From Phycisphaerales bacterium (lineage in GTDB: Bacteria > Planctomycetota > Phycisphaerae > Phycisphaerales > SM1A02), in the NCBI GenBank assembly GCA_022446905.1, contig JAKVBT010000005.1:180459-244458 (forward strand): a stretch of DNA of 64,000 bases, written 5' to 3'. The notes under the pieces were generated by a model. The model saw nothing but the letters and a program-made list of their open reading frames with translations. It was not told where the DNA came from and did no database searches. The translations under genes were made by a program, and so were the position numbers. Shown here one piece after another: positions 55,484 to 64,000 of the stretch (the stretch's first letter is position 1; the number at the start of each line of letters is the position of its first letter).

Positions 55484-57903
55484 GAAAGTGGGTGCTGGCG
55501 CTTGCATGGGCGCTGATCATTGGTGTTCCTATGGTTGCCGCTGTCGTGCGACCGTGGCCCGCGGCGATGGAAAAAACTTCATCATCGAGTGTGGCATTGC
55601 ACTCGGTGCGTGATGTGGCGTTGACAACAAGCGCTTGGGCTATCGCCATGGCAGTGTTGTCGATCATGCTGGCCTTGCCCGTGGCGCGCGTACTATCAGC
55701 ATCTCAGGTACGACTGCGTGCAGTCGCTGCGCCGCTGATCATCATGGGCGCGGTCATGCCACCATGGGCACTCTATTACGCATGGTGGTCATCCTTGGAG
55801 CCGGGCACATGGCTCTTTGATGTGGCCGCTAGCGGAGGGCATGTGTCACTGCTTCGTCAGGTGTTACTCAGTTTGGCCTTATTAGGAACAACCTGGTCCA
55901 TTGCATGTTGCCTTCTTATTCCGGCAAGCATGCGTTGGTCGAACCTGCGCGATCAAGCCATGCGCCTCGATGGAGCATCGTGGTGGCATCGACAATGGGC
56001 GCGAGTGCGTGTTGAGCGGTCTGGACTTGTACTAAGCGCAATCGTAGTTGCCGCTTTGACAATGTCGTGGACGACTGCCTTCGACCTTGCTGGCATCATG
56101 ACGTTGGCCAATGAACTTCGGGCCCGCATGTCTGTGGGTGGATCAATTGCGTCCTTGATGTGGTTGGTCTGGCCACAGGTGGTTCTCGCCCTCGCAGTGG
56201 CCACTGGACTCTGGCTGTGGATCCGCCAAGCAGGTGTTTCCGCTGGAGATATGGCAAGCACGAGTTGGGCATCGAAACTACTGGGTCTGTTGCTCTGGAT
56301 GTTGATGGTGGGGCTGCCCTCTCTGCTCTTATTACTGCTTGCTGGGACTGGCGGTGAAGCGGCGGTGTGGCAGGATGTTGGAATCGGGCTGATGCACGCC
56401 ATCATGCGCGGGTTGGTCATCGCTGCGCTCGTGATGGTGATCACCTTGATTGCCAGTCGTCAGGCAGGCATTTGGATTGCCATGATGGAAGTGACTTGGG
56501 TGGCTGCAGCGCTGCTTCCAGCGCCAGTTGTTGCAGCTGGTATTGGCCACGCATGGTCGGGATCGGCAATGGTGTCTACCGCCGGGGCCTGGTTGGCAGC
56601 CATGGCCGTGCGAGCTGGAGCCGTGGGCATCATCATCGGACGCTGGCGAATGTCCATGCTGGAGTCGGCCACCGATCAACTGCGACAACTCGATGGAACT
56701 CCATGGTGGCGACCTGGCCCTGGCGGGGCTGCAGCTGCAGTGGCTGGCGGGTGTGTAGCGATGATGATGTCCATTGGTGATATCGAACTGGCCGCATCCC
56801 TGGCCCCACCAATGGACCGTCCGCCCTTGGCGGTCACACTGCTCAATGCCATTCACTATCAACGCGCAGAAACCGTGGTGGCCGCGCTGGCATTGCTCCC
56901 ACTGTGCGGCATCGCGGCAGCGGTGTTGTTGACTTCCGTTGGGCGTTCAGGAATGCGTATCGCACGAGTCGCCTGTCTGCTGGGCACGGCATGTCTGGGC
57001 GTGTCCATGATTGGATGTGATGACACTCCACGAAGTGATGCGCGACTGCTGCCTACTGATGTTGAAATCGGCATGCCTGGCCGCACGCCAGGCCGATTTG
57101 ACACGCCGCGTGGCCTTGATGTGCACGCTGGCGAGTTGTATGTCGTGGATCGCTCCTCGCGGGTGCAACGCTTGGCCGCCGATGGCAGTGTCGTGTGCTG
57201 GTGGCCAATGCCGAAGATCGACAATGGTCGGCCGGTGGGATTGACCGTACTGGGTGATGGCCGTGTGGCGGTGGCGGATACCCACGAATATCGGGTGCTG
57301 ATCTTTGATCCGTGTGGAACGTTGGTGCAACAGTTTGGACGTTACGGAACCGGTTCTGGTGAGTTTGTCTATCCCACAGATATTGCTGAGCACGCAAGCG
57401 GGGCGTTGTATGTGTCGGAATACGGTGGGCATGATCGCATCAGTGTGTTCGACCCTGATGGGACGTGGGTCAGATCAATTGGGCACCCGGGTGAAGTGGG
57501 GCAGGTGGGTGAACCAGCGCACTTTGTGCGGCCGCAGTCCATTGAGTGGTCACGCAGCAATGCCATCTTGTGGGTGGCTGACTCCGGCAATCACGTGGTG
57601 CAGGGAGTCGATCCGAATACTGGACTTACGAGGGTTCTGATTGGTGCGGGCATGCTCCGCTATCCATACGGACTTGAGGTGCTCGATGACGACACTTTGC
57701 TGGTGACCGAGTATGGGTCGCACCGATTGAGCCGATGGGCCCCGTCGGGCGAACTTCTTGGCGCATGGGGCGCGTGGGGTGACTCGCCAGGGCATACCCG
57801 TATGCCCTGGGCAGTTGCATGGGATGCGGGGAGCAACCGTGTCTACGTGCTGGATACTGGCAACGCACGCATTCTCGGGATGCCCTTGGGATCGCTGCGG
57901 TAG
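55480..57903 (+). CDS. Fusion of ABC-type permease region with C-terminal NHL beta-propeller
   Basis: N-terminal about 490 aa polytopic with EAA-like loop DQAMRLDGASWWHRQWARV; then MRIARVACLLGTACLGVSMIGC and NHL repeats GRFDTPRGLDVHAGELYVVDRSSRVQRL, GEFVYPTDIAEHASGALYVSEYGGHDRISVF; no stop between. Confidence 0.8.
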   Translation: MRKWVLALAWALIIGVPMVAAVVRPWPAAMEKTSSSSVALHSVRDVALTTSAWAIAMAVLSIMLALPVARVLSASQVRLRAVAAPLIIMGAVMPPWALYYAWWSSLEPGTWLFDVAASGGHVSLLRQVLLSLALLGTTWSIACCLLIPASMRWSNLRDQAMRLDGASWWHRQWARVRVERSGLVLSAIVVAALTMSWTTAFDLAGIMTLANELRARMSVGGSIASLMWLVWPQVVLALAVATGLWLWIRQAGVSAGDMASTSWASKLLGLLLWMLMVGLPSLLLLLLAGTGGEAAVWQDVGIGLMHAIMRGLVIAALVMVITLIASRQAGIWIAMMEVTWVAAALLPAPVVAAGIGHAWSGSAMVSTAGAWLAAMAVRAGAVGIIIGRWRMSMLESATDQLRQLDGTPWWRPGPGGAAAAVAGGCVAMMMSIGDIELAASLAPPMDRPPLAVTLLNAIHYQRAETVVAALALLPLCGIAAAVLLTSVGRSGMRIARVACLLGTACLGVSMIGCDDTPRSDARLLPTDVEIGMPGRTPGRFDTPRGLDVHAGELYVVDRSSRVQRLAADGSVVCWWPMPKIDNGRPVGLTVLGDGRVAVADTHEYRVLIFDPCGTLVQQFGRYGTGSGEFVYPTDIAEHASGALYVSEYGGHDRISVFDPDGTWVRSIGHPGEVGQVGEPAHFVRPQSIEWSRSNAILWVADSGNHVVQGVDPNTGLTRVLIGAGMLRYPYGLEVLDDDTLLVTEYGSHRLSRWAPSGELLGAWGAWGDSPGHTRMPWAVAWDAGSNRVYVLDTGNARILGMPLGSLR

Positions 57904-57914
57904 CATCGACCGTG

Positions 57915-60788
57915 ATGCAGTTTGAACACCCCGGTTGGCTGCTGCTATTGGTGCTGTTGGTGCCTGTCCTGTGGATGGCGCGTCATGCACGCCGCAGTCT
58001 CGGCCCCTATCGAGGCATCTTTGTCCCGGTGATCCGCGTGACGCTGCTCTGCGCGTTGGTGTTGGCGTTGGCCGAACCACTTGTATCGCGTGGTGGCGAC
58101 ACGATGACCGTTGCTGTGGTCATGGATCGCAGCCGCTCTGTGCCCGAGGCACTGGTCGATCAGGCGGTCGGTTGGATTCAAGATGCGTCTGCAAACCGAG
58201 TCAGTGGCGATCAACTCGCTGTCGTGCAGGTTGCGCAAAGACCACGGGTGGCGGTGATGCCATCACCTGAATCCCGGATGACACTTGATCTGGCACCAGG
58301 GCGGCGTGATGGCACCGATCTTGCTGCTGGAGTGGAACTGGCCAAAAGCATTCTTCCAGAAGGTGGGGCGCATCGCATTCTACTTGTCAGTGATGGCAAC
58401 GAAACGCGCGGTGCACTATCAGCTGCTGGAACTGTGGCTCAAGATGCGGGCATTCCCATCGACGTGCTTGCGCTGACTTATCGGCACGATCGAGAAGTCC
58501 TTGTAGAGCGGTTGGAAGTGCCTGCTCAGGTTCGGCCAGGCCAACCAGTGGATGTGCGGATCACTCTTCGGGCGCAAGGTCCTTCCAAAGGCACCCTCAC
58601 CCTACTGCGCAACGGTCGCATGATTCCCATTGAAGGTCGGGACTCCATGCCTATGCAACTGGATGCAGGGCCAACAGTGTTGACGGTGACGGTGGAGGCC
58701 AGTGATGCGCCTGCTCACCGCTATGAAGCAATCTTCGAGCCAGATGTTGGCAGTGGCGATGTCATCAGCATCAACAACCGTGCAGTTGGTTTTTCGTTTG
58801 GAGCCGAATCTGGGCGGGTCTTGATCTGCAGTCAGGGAAGTGCTGATGCGGCCATGCTTGCAGAGCTGCTCAAAGAGGCCGGCATTGAGACCACACTGTC
58901 GACTCCCGCGGTGCTCAACCGAGGAATGCCAGCGTTCATGTCCTATCAAACCATTGTGCTGGTGGATGTGCCTCGGTGGTCCATTACTGAGGCAGCCGAT
59001 GCAGAACTGGCAACGTGGGTCCGGCACGCAGGTGGCGGACTCTTGGTCGTTGGCGGCGGAGAAGCCTTCGGGGCCGGCGGTTGGATTGGTTCGGCCGTGG
59101 CAGAGGTCTTGCCGGTCACGCTGGATCCCCCAGCACAACGGCAAGTACGTCGGGGTGCACTGGTCCTGATCCTGCACAGTTGTGAGATGCCGCGGGGCAA
59201 CTATTGGGGGCGTCGCGTTGCTGAAGCCGCGATTGATTCTTTGACGAGTATGGATCTGGTTGGCATTGCAGAGTATGAGTCAAGATCAGGCAGGAGCGTG
59301 TGGGCGCTGCCACTGCAGGAGGCAGGTGATAAACGCCTTGCGCTGGATGCTGCGGCTTCCCTGACCTACGGAGACATGCCGTCCTTTAAGGACAGCATGC
59401 AGATGGCCATCGACTCACTCGATGCAGCAGATGCTGGGCAGAAACATGTGCTCGTCATTACCGACGGTGATCCAACGCCGCCAAGCCAGGCACAGTTGGA
59501 GTCATGCGTGGCGGCGCGAATTACGGTCAGCGTGGTCATGGTCGGTGGGCATGGGACACCGATGGATCGCCGCAACATGCAGGCGATTGCAGCACGGACA
59601 AATGGGCGGTTCTACAACATTTCAGATGCTTCGCTCCTGCCAAACATATTTATTCAGGAAGCGCAGTTGGTTTCTCGTTCGTTAATTCAAGAGGGCAATT
59701 TTGCACCCTTCATCGCGGTGCCAGGGGGGCCAATCGGCCAGCGACTCGAGTCGATTCCGTCAATCGGCGGCTTTGTGCTGACTGAATCACGTGATGGTCA
59801 AGCGGTGGATGCCATACGCATACCGACCAGTGAGGGTGAAGATCCATTGCTGTCGTGGTGGCAGGCTGGTCTCGGTCGTGTGATTGCTTTTACAAGTGAT
59901 CTGGGAAGTCGATGGGCCGTGCAGTGGCCTCGCTGGGAAGGGGATCCTTCATTCTGGGAGCGATTGGTCCGCTGGCTGTTTCGCTCAAGCGATGAGGGAC
60001 TGATGTCCATGCGACTGATTGAACTTGATGATGGTGAGGTTGCTGTTGAATTGGAATCGGTCGATGACAATGCCGGATTCATGAACTTTGTGGAGACGCA
60101 GGGTGTGGTGCTCGCCCCAGGTGGCGAGCACATGCCTCTTGAACTTCGACAAGTCAGTCCCGGCCGATATCGCGGTTCCTACACCATGACATCGCCTGGG
60201 GCATGGGTTACGGCAGTGCGTTGGCGTGGTGGACAGGGCGCAGATGGCAGCCCTGGTATGGGCTGGTTGCAAGGGGCCACCGTGCTGAGTTGGGCTGAGG
60301 AGGACAGTGCAGTACGCAGCAATGAGGCGATGCTGGAATCGGTGGCAAACCAGACCGGTGGGCGCGTATTTGATCTGGATGTGCCTCCAGAGCTGGCCAA
60401 TTTCTTTGATCGCGCCGGATTGACCATCAGGCAGTCCACCCGAAGCATTTGGGGGTGGCTGGCCGTGGCGTCGGCCATCCTGCTCTTGTTCGATGTCGCG
60501 GTGCGCCGCATCGTCCCCGATGCGCGAACCGCTGCAGCTCGGCGACGTCGGTCTGCCTCTGGTCCTTCGTCCGCTCATGCGACTGAAGGCCTACGTCAGG
60601 TGAAAGAGCGTGTGGCCAATCAAGCCCATTCATCGACCCCCATCGAGCAACCAGTGGCCCCCAAGCATCCCTCGACTCCTATTCAACCACACGCCCTGCG
60701 TGAGGATGCAGATGAGGATGCAGATGACACATTGTCGCGTCTGCGCGCAGCGCGGCGACGGCTGCGGCGTGAGGACGAGGAGTCATGA
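57915..60788 (+). CDS. BatA-like VWA protein with GATase1-like segment
   Basis: FEHPGWLLLLVLLVPVLWMARH; VAVVMDRSRSVPEA MIDAS; GGGLLVVGGGEAFGAGGW; VLVITDGDPTPPSQAQLESC; C-terminal TM and Arg-rich tail; start at 57915. Confidence 0.8.
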   Translation: MQFEHPGWLLLLVLLVPVLWMARHARRSLGPYRGIFVPVIRVTLLCALVLALAEPLVSRGGDTMTVAVVMDRSRSVPEALVDQAVGWIQDASANRVSGDQLAVVQVAQRPRVAVMPSPESRMTLDLAPGRRDGTDLAAGVELAKSILPEGGAHRILLVSDGNETRGALSAAGTVAQDAGIPIDVLALTYRHDREVLVERLEVPAQVRPGQPVDVRITLRAQGPSKGTLTLLRNGRMIPIEGRDSMPMQLDAGPTVLTVTVEASDAPAHRYEAIFEPDVGSGDVISINNRAVGFSFGAESGRVLICSQGSADAAMLAELLKEAGIETTLSTPAVLNRGMPAFMSYQTIVLVDVPRWSITEAADAELATWVRHAGGGLLVVGGGEAFGAGGWIGSAVAEVLPVTLDPPAQRQVRRGALVLILHSCEMPRGNYWGRRVAEAAIDSLTSMDLVGIAEYESRSGRSVWALPLQEAGDKRLALDAAASLTYGDMPSFKDSMQMAIDSLDAADAGQKHVLVITDGDPTPPSQAQLESCVAARITVSVVMVGGHGTPMDRRNMQAIAARTNGRFYNISDASLLPNIFIQEAQLVSRSLIQEGNFAPFIAVPGGPIGQRLESIPSIGGFVLTESRDGQAVDAIRIPTSEGEDPLLSWWQAGLGRVIAFTSDLGSRWAVQWPRWEGDPSFWERLVRWLFRSSDEGLMSMRLIELDDGEVAVELESVDDNAGFMNFVETQGVVLAPGGEHMPLELRQVSPGRYRGSYTMTSPGAWVTAVRWRGGQGADGSPGMGWLQGATVLSWAEEDSAVRSNEAMLESVANQTGGRVFDLDVPPELANFFDRAGLTIRQSTRSIWGWLAVASAILLLFDVAVRRIVPDARTAAARRRRSASGPSSAHATEGLRQVKERVANQAHSSTPIEQPVAPKHPSTPIQPHALREDADEDADDTLSRLRAARRRLRREDEES

Positions 60789-61822
60789 ATCGCGCCACTG
60801 ATTTGATTCCACCGCCTCAGGCAGATTCGCAGACAGCAGCAGACATGCGTGCGGCGGTCGATCTGCTTGTCCAAGGGGTATCGGCGATTCATGGTCAGAT
60901 TGGGCGTGCGGTCATCGGCCAGAAACGGGCGGTATCCGAGGTGCTGTGCTGTGTGCTTGCCGACGGTCATGGGCTGCTCGAAGGCGTTCCGGGAACCGGG
61001 AAAACGACCTTGGTATCTGCAGTGAGTTCCGCCTGTGGACTGGACATGGGACGCATTCAATTCACCCCAGATCTCATGCCTGCTGACATCACCGGGACCA
61101 ATGTCGTCACCGTTGATGAGTCCGGTCGTCATGGCACCGTGTTTCAGTCTGGTCCAATTTTCCATGAAATGGTCTTGGCAGATGAGATCAACCGGGCGAC
61201 GCCACGCAGTCAATCAGCCATGCTTGAGGCGATGGAGGAGCGTTCTGTCACCATCGCTGGTGAAACCCGGTCATTGCCACAGCCTTTCATCGTGCTTGCT
61301 ACTCAGAATCCCATTGAGCAGGAGGGCACCTATCGCTTGCCCGAGGCTCAGCTTGATCGTTTCATGATGAAGGTGGAAGTCCCACTGCCGCCAGCGGAGG
61401 TTGTCAAGGGCATCGTGCAGGCCACTACCGGGCAGCTCGGCGTTGAGGTCCAGTGCGCTGTGGCCCCCGGTTTTTTGCAGTCTGCATCTTCATTGTGTCA
61501 GCGTGTAGTCGTGGGGCCGCACATCGATCGTTGGATCGCGGCGCTCGTGCATGCGACTGTGACAGAACTTGGCCCGCTGGTTACCAATCCTGCGAGTCCG
61601 CGCGCAGCTTTGGCAATCCGACGCGCTGCGCAGGTGGTTGCAATGACATCGGGCCGTCTGTCACTTTCGGTCGCTGACGTGCTTCAGGTCATGCCAGCGT
61701 GTTTACGACATCGATTGTCGCCAAGTCCAGACGGGCGAGCGGAGGGATTTAGTGCGTCAGATCTGATCGAGCGTTTGCTGGATGTTGTGCCGACTCCTGC
61801 GCAGGAGATCCTGCACCGATGA
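60785..61822 (+). CDS. MoxR-family AAA ATPase
   Basis: GVPGTGKTTLVSAVS, RIQFTPDLMPADITGTNV, ADEINRATPRSQSAMLEAMEERSVTI, ATQNPIEQEGTYRLPEAQLDRFMMKV. Confidence 0.96.
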   Translation: MNRATDLIPPPQADSQTAADMRAAVDLLVQGVSAIHGQIGRAVIGQKRAVSEVLCCVLADGHGLLEGVPGTGKTTLVSAVSSACGLDMGRIQFTPDLMPADITGTNVVTVDESGRHGTVFQSGPIFHEMVLADEINRATPRSQSAMLEAMEERSVTIAGETRSLPQPFIVLATQNPIEQEGTYRLPEAQLDRFMMKVEVPLPPAEVVKGIVQATTGQLGVEVQCAVAPGFLQSASSLCQRVVVGPHIDRWIAALVHATVTELGPLVTNPASPRAALAIRRAAQVVAMTSGRLSLSVADVLQVMPACLRHRLSPSPDGRAEGFSASDLIERLLDVVPTPAQEILHR

Positions 61823-62745
61823 TCGACTTTGGACATGACCCAACGCTACCGCCCGAGTCGTTTGAGATGCTGCTGGGCGCCGATCTGCTGGCCGCCATGG
61901 ACCGATTGGAAATCATCTCTCGCCGTGTGCTGGCGGGAACGATGCAAGGGGAGCGTCGCAGTCGACGCAAGGGCTTCAGCATCGATTTCGCTGAGCACCG
62001 CCCCTATGTCGCAGGCGATGACCTGCGCTATGTCGACTGGAATGTCTTTGCACGCCTCGACGCTTTGTTTCTGAAGTTGTATCTCGATGAGGAAGATCTC
62101 AGTGTGGTTTTGGCCATCGATGCAAGTGCCTCCATGGACTGGGGAAATCCGTCAAAGTGGGTTTGGGCTCGCAGACTGGCAGGCGCTTTGGGAGGGGTGG
62201 CGCTGGCAGGACACCACCGAGTGACTGCCATGACATTCAATGCCGAAGGTGTGCAGGCATTGCGTGATTTGCGTGGCCGCGCCCGCACCGCAGAACTGGG
62301 TGGCTGGCTAGTCGATGCAGCCAGTCGTGGCGGCAGCGACTTGGAAGGTGCAATGCATACGATTCGGGCGACGCAACGTGGCCGAGGTGTAGTGATCCTC
62401 ATCAGCGACTTCTGGGAGCAAGCGGATCCCATCGGACCGCTGCAACAATTGGCTGGTGAACAGGACTTGCACTGTGTGCAGGTGCTGAGTCCGCAGGAAT
62501 TAGATCCTGGTGGGCACGGCCTGGTTGGCGACCTTGCTTTGGAAGATGCGGAGACTGGAGGAATCTGCGAAATCACGGTGACGCCAGCCCTGCTTCGTAT
62601 CTGTCAGGCGCGTGTTCAGGAACGAGTCCGCTTAGTTCGTGAAGCAGCGCGGCGCGCTGGTGGGTCACATGTGGCAGTTTCGACGGAGGAGTCGGTGGCC
62701 GAGGTGCTGACCCAGCAACTCCGACGGCAAGGGCTGCTGCGATGA
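61819..62745 (+). CDS. DUF58 domain protein (VWA-like)
   Basis: GERRSRRKGFSIDFAEHRPYVAGDDLRYVDWNVFARLDALFLKLYLDEEDLSVVLAIDASASMDWG. Confidence 0.95.
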   Translation: MIDFGHDPTLPPESFEMLLGADLLAAMDRLEIISRRVLAGTMQGERRSRRKGFSIDFAEHRPYVAGDDLRYVDWNVFARLDALFLKLYLDEEDLSVVLAIDASASMDWGNPSKWVWARRLAGALGGVALAGHHRVTAMTFNAEGVQALRDLRGRARTAELGGWLVDAASRGGSDLEGAMHTIRATQRGRGVVILISDFWEQADPIGPLQQLAGEQDLHCVQVLSPQELDPGGHGLVGDLALEDAETGGICEITVTPALLRICQARVQERVRLVREAARRAGGSHVAVSTEESVAEVLTQQLRRQGLLR

Positions 62746-64000
62746 CCTGGTTGACGCCTTGGTCTGCATTCTGGCTTCTTGTTGGCACGGTCCCAGTGCT
62801 GCTGGCGCTGTATATCCTGCGGCTCCGACGTGCACGCCAAGTCGTTCCATCAATCCTGATGTGGATCGAGTCCAAGGAAGATCTGCAGGCCAACACGCCC
62901 TTTCAGCGGCTGCGTCGCAACATCTTGTTGCTGCTGCAACTGATCGCCTTATTGCTTCTGGGTTTGGCGATGGCAGGAGGGCGTTTGGAATCCCCGGAAG
63001 GGCGAGGGGCATCGTCGGCGCTCATTATTGATCGATCGGCGTCTATGCAAGCCGTTGACCAATCGGGTCGGACTCGATTTGAACAGGCGATTGCAGCAGC
63101 CCACGGCGCTGTGGATCGATTGCATCCCGATGGTTGGTTTGGCATGAGTGGTGGTCGCACCATGATCATCGGTGTGGCCGATGAAGCTGAGGTCTTGCAG
63201 CCATTTACCAGTTCAGCATCTACGCTGCATGCAGCACTTGACCGTATGGAGCCAGTCGATACTGACGCCAGTGTTCAGGATGGACTGGATCTGGCCCGTG
63301 CATCTTCGATTAATCCGGATCCTGAGGCCGAACGTGCTGACGCGCCCGCGGTGCGGGTGGAGTTGTTTACCGATGGTGGCTTGATCGATCTGGAACAAGC
63401 CAGTGATCGCCGTGAAGATGTACGTGTGCACTTGATCGGCCAAGCGGCTGACAATGTCGCCGTGCGATCGGTCGCCGCTGATCGCTTGCCAGAAGATCAG
63501 GACATGGTGCAGGTTTTTGCCTCATTGGAAAACCATGATCAGATCGCGCAGACTGTCGCCGTGCAGTTGTCAGTCAATGGCCTGCCAATGGCCGTTGAGG
63601 ATCTCGAGATTCCAGGGAGAGATCAGAATCTCGATCAGCCAGGGCGTCGCGATGTGGTGTTCACACCACGAATGCATCCTGGAGACGTACTGTTTGAGGT
63701 CAAGGTGCTCCGCGAGGATGCTTTATCGACGGACAATGCGGGCTGGGCAGTTGCAGCGGCGCCCAGAACGCGACGGGTGCTGCTTATCTCTGATCGCGAT
63801 TTGATGAATGAAGCGATGGGGGTCATTCCCGGTGTTGCCGTCGAGCAGTTCAATACGCTGCCTCAGGACCCAACTCTGTGGCGTGCTGCTGACTTGGTGA
63901 TCTTTGATCAGGTCGAACCATCCATGTGGCCAGATCTGCCGACCATGTCCATCGACACATCTGTGCCAAGCAGTCGAGTGACCTGGCTGGGGCGTGGCGC
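62742..64000 (+). CDS. BatA/VWA-domain membrane protein (3' end beyond the window)
   Basis: MTWLTPWSAFWLLVGTVPVLLALYILRLRRARQVVPSILMWIESKEDLQANTPFQRLRRNILLLLQLIALLLLGLAMA...SALIIDRSASMQAVD; ATGA overlap with DUF58 gene; open to window end. Confidence 0.9.
   Translation, partial: MTWLTPWSAFWLLVGTVPVLLALYILRLRRARQVVPSILMWIESKEDLQANTPFQRLRRNILLLLQLIALLLLGLAMAGGRLESPEGRGASSALIIDRSASMQAVDQSGRTRFEQAIAAAHGAVDRLHPDGWFGMSGGRTMIIGVADEAEVLQPFTSSASTLHAALDRMEPVDTDASVQDGLDLARASSINPDPEAERADAPAVRVELFTDGGLIDLEQASDRREDVRVHLIGQAADNVAVRSVAADRLPEDQDMVQVFASLENHDQIAQTVAVQLSVNGLPMAVEDLEIPGRDQNLDQPGRRDVVFTPRMHPGDVLFEVKVLREDALSTDNAGWAVAAAPRTRRVLLISDRDLMNEAMGVIPGVAVEQFNTLPQDPTLWRAADLVIFDQVEPSMWPDLPTMSIDTSVPSSRVTWLGRG

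Overview
This 64 kb window is a densely coded, GC-rich bacterial chromosome segment. Gene content (prepilin-like proteins, FliW/CsrA, B12-dependent RNR, MoxR/VWA cluster, DUF1080, sialidase-like protein) suggests a Planctomycetes/Phycisphaerae-type organism; this is inferred from content only. Most of it is housekeeping: murC, an NtrC-type regulator, a four-gene pseudopilin operon, two LptF/LptG permeases, fliW-csrA, transsulfuration enzymes, ruvB, RNase D, groES-groEL, asnS, an SbcB-like exonuclease, a PoxB-like enzyme, tRNA-Pro(TGG), a RluA-type synthase, nuoA, nrdJ-dcd, uvrD/pcrA, queG, NAD-glutamate dehydrogenase, ribF and a DHH phosphoesterase. I saw no CRISPR array, transposase, integrase or rRNA. 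The best candidate for an undescribed system is a run of 10 same-strand genes (50278-64000+), mostly joined by 4-bp ATGA overlaps. It combines a coiled-coil membrane protein, an iron-type substrate-binding protein, a permease/NHL fusion protein, a VWA/GATase-like protein, MoxR, DUF58 and a second VWA protein, with no ABC ATPase in the visible part. Other points of interest are a B12-binding-like protein lacking the DxHxxG histidine, an uncharacterised 75-aa ORF inside groESL, a G16C18 tract that may be an assembly artefact, a structured leader before fliW, and large perfect inverted repeats without U-tracts. All calls come from reading the sequence and supplied translations; no database search was run.
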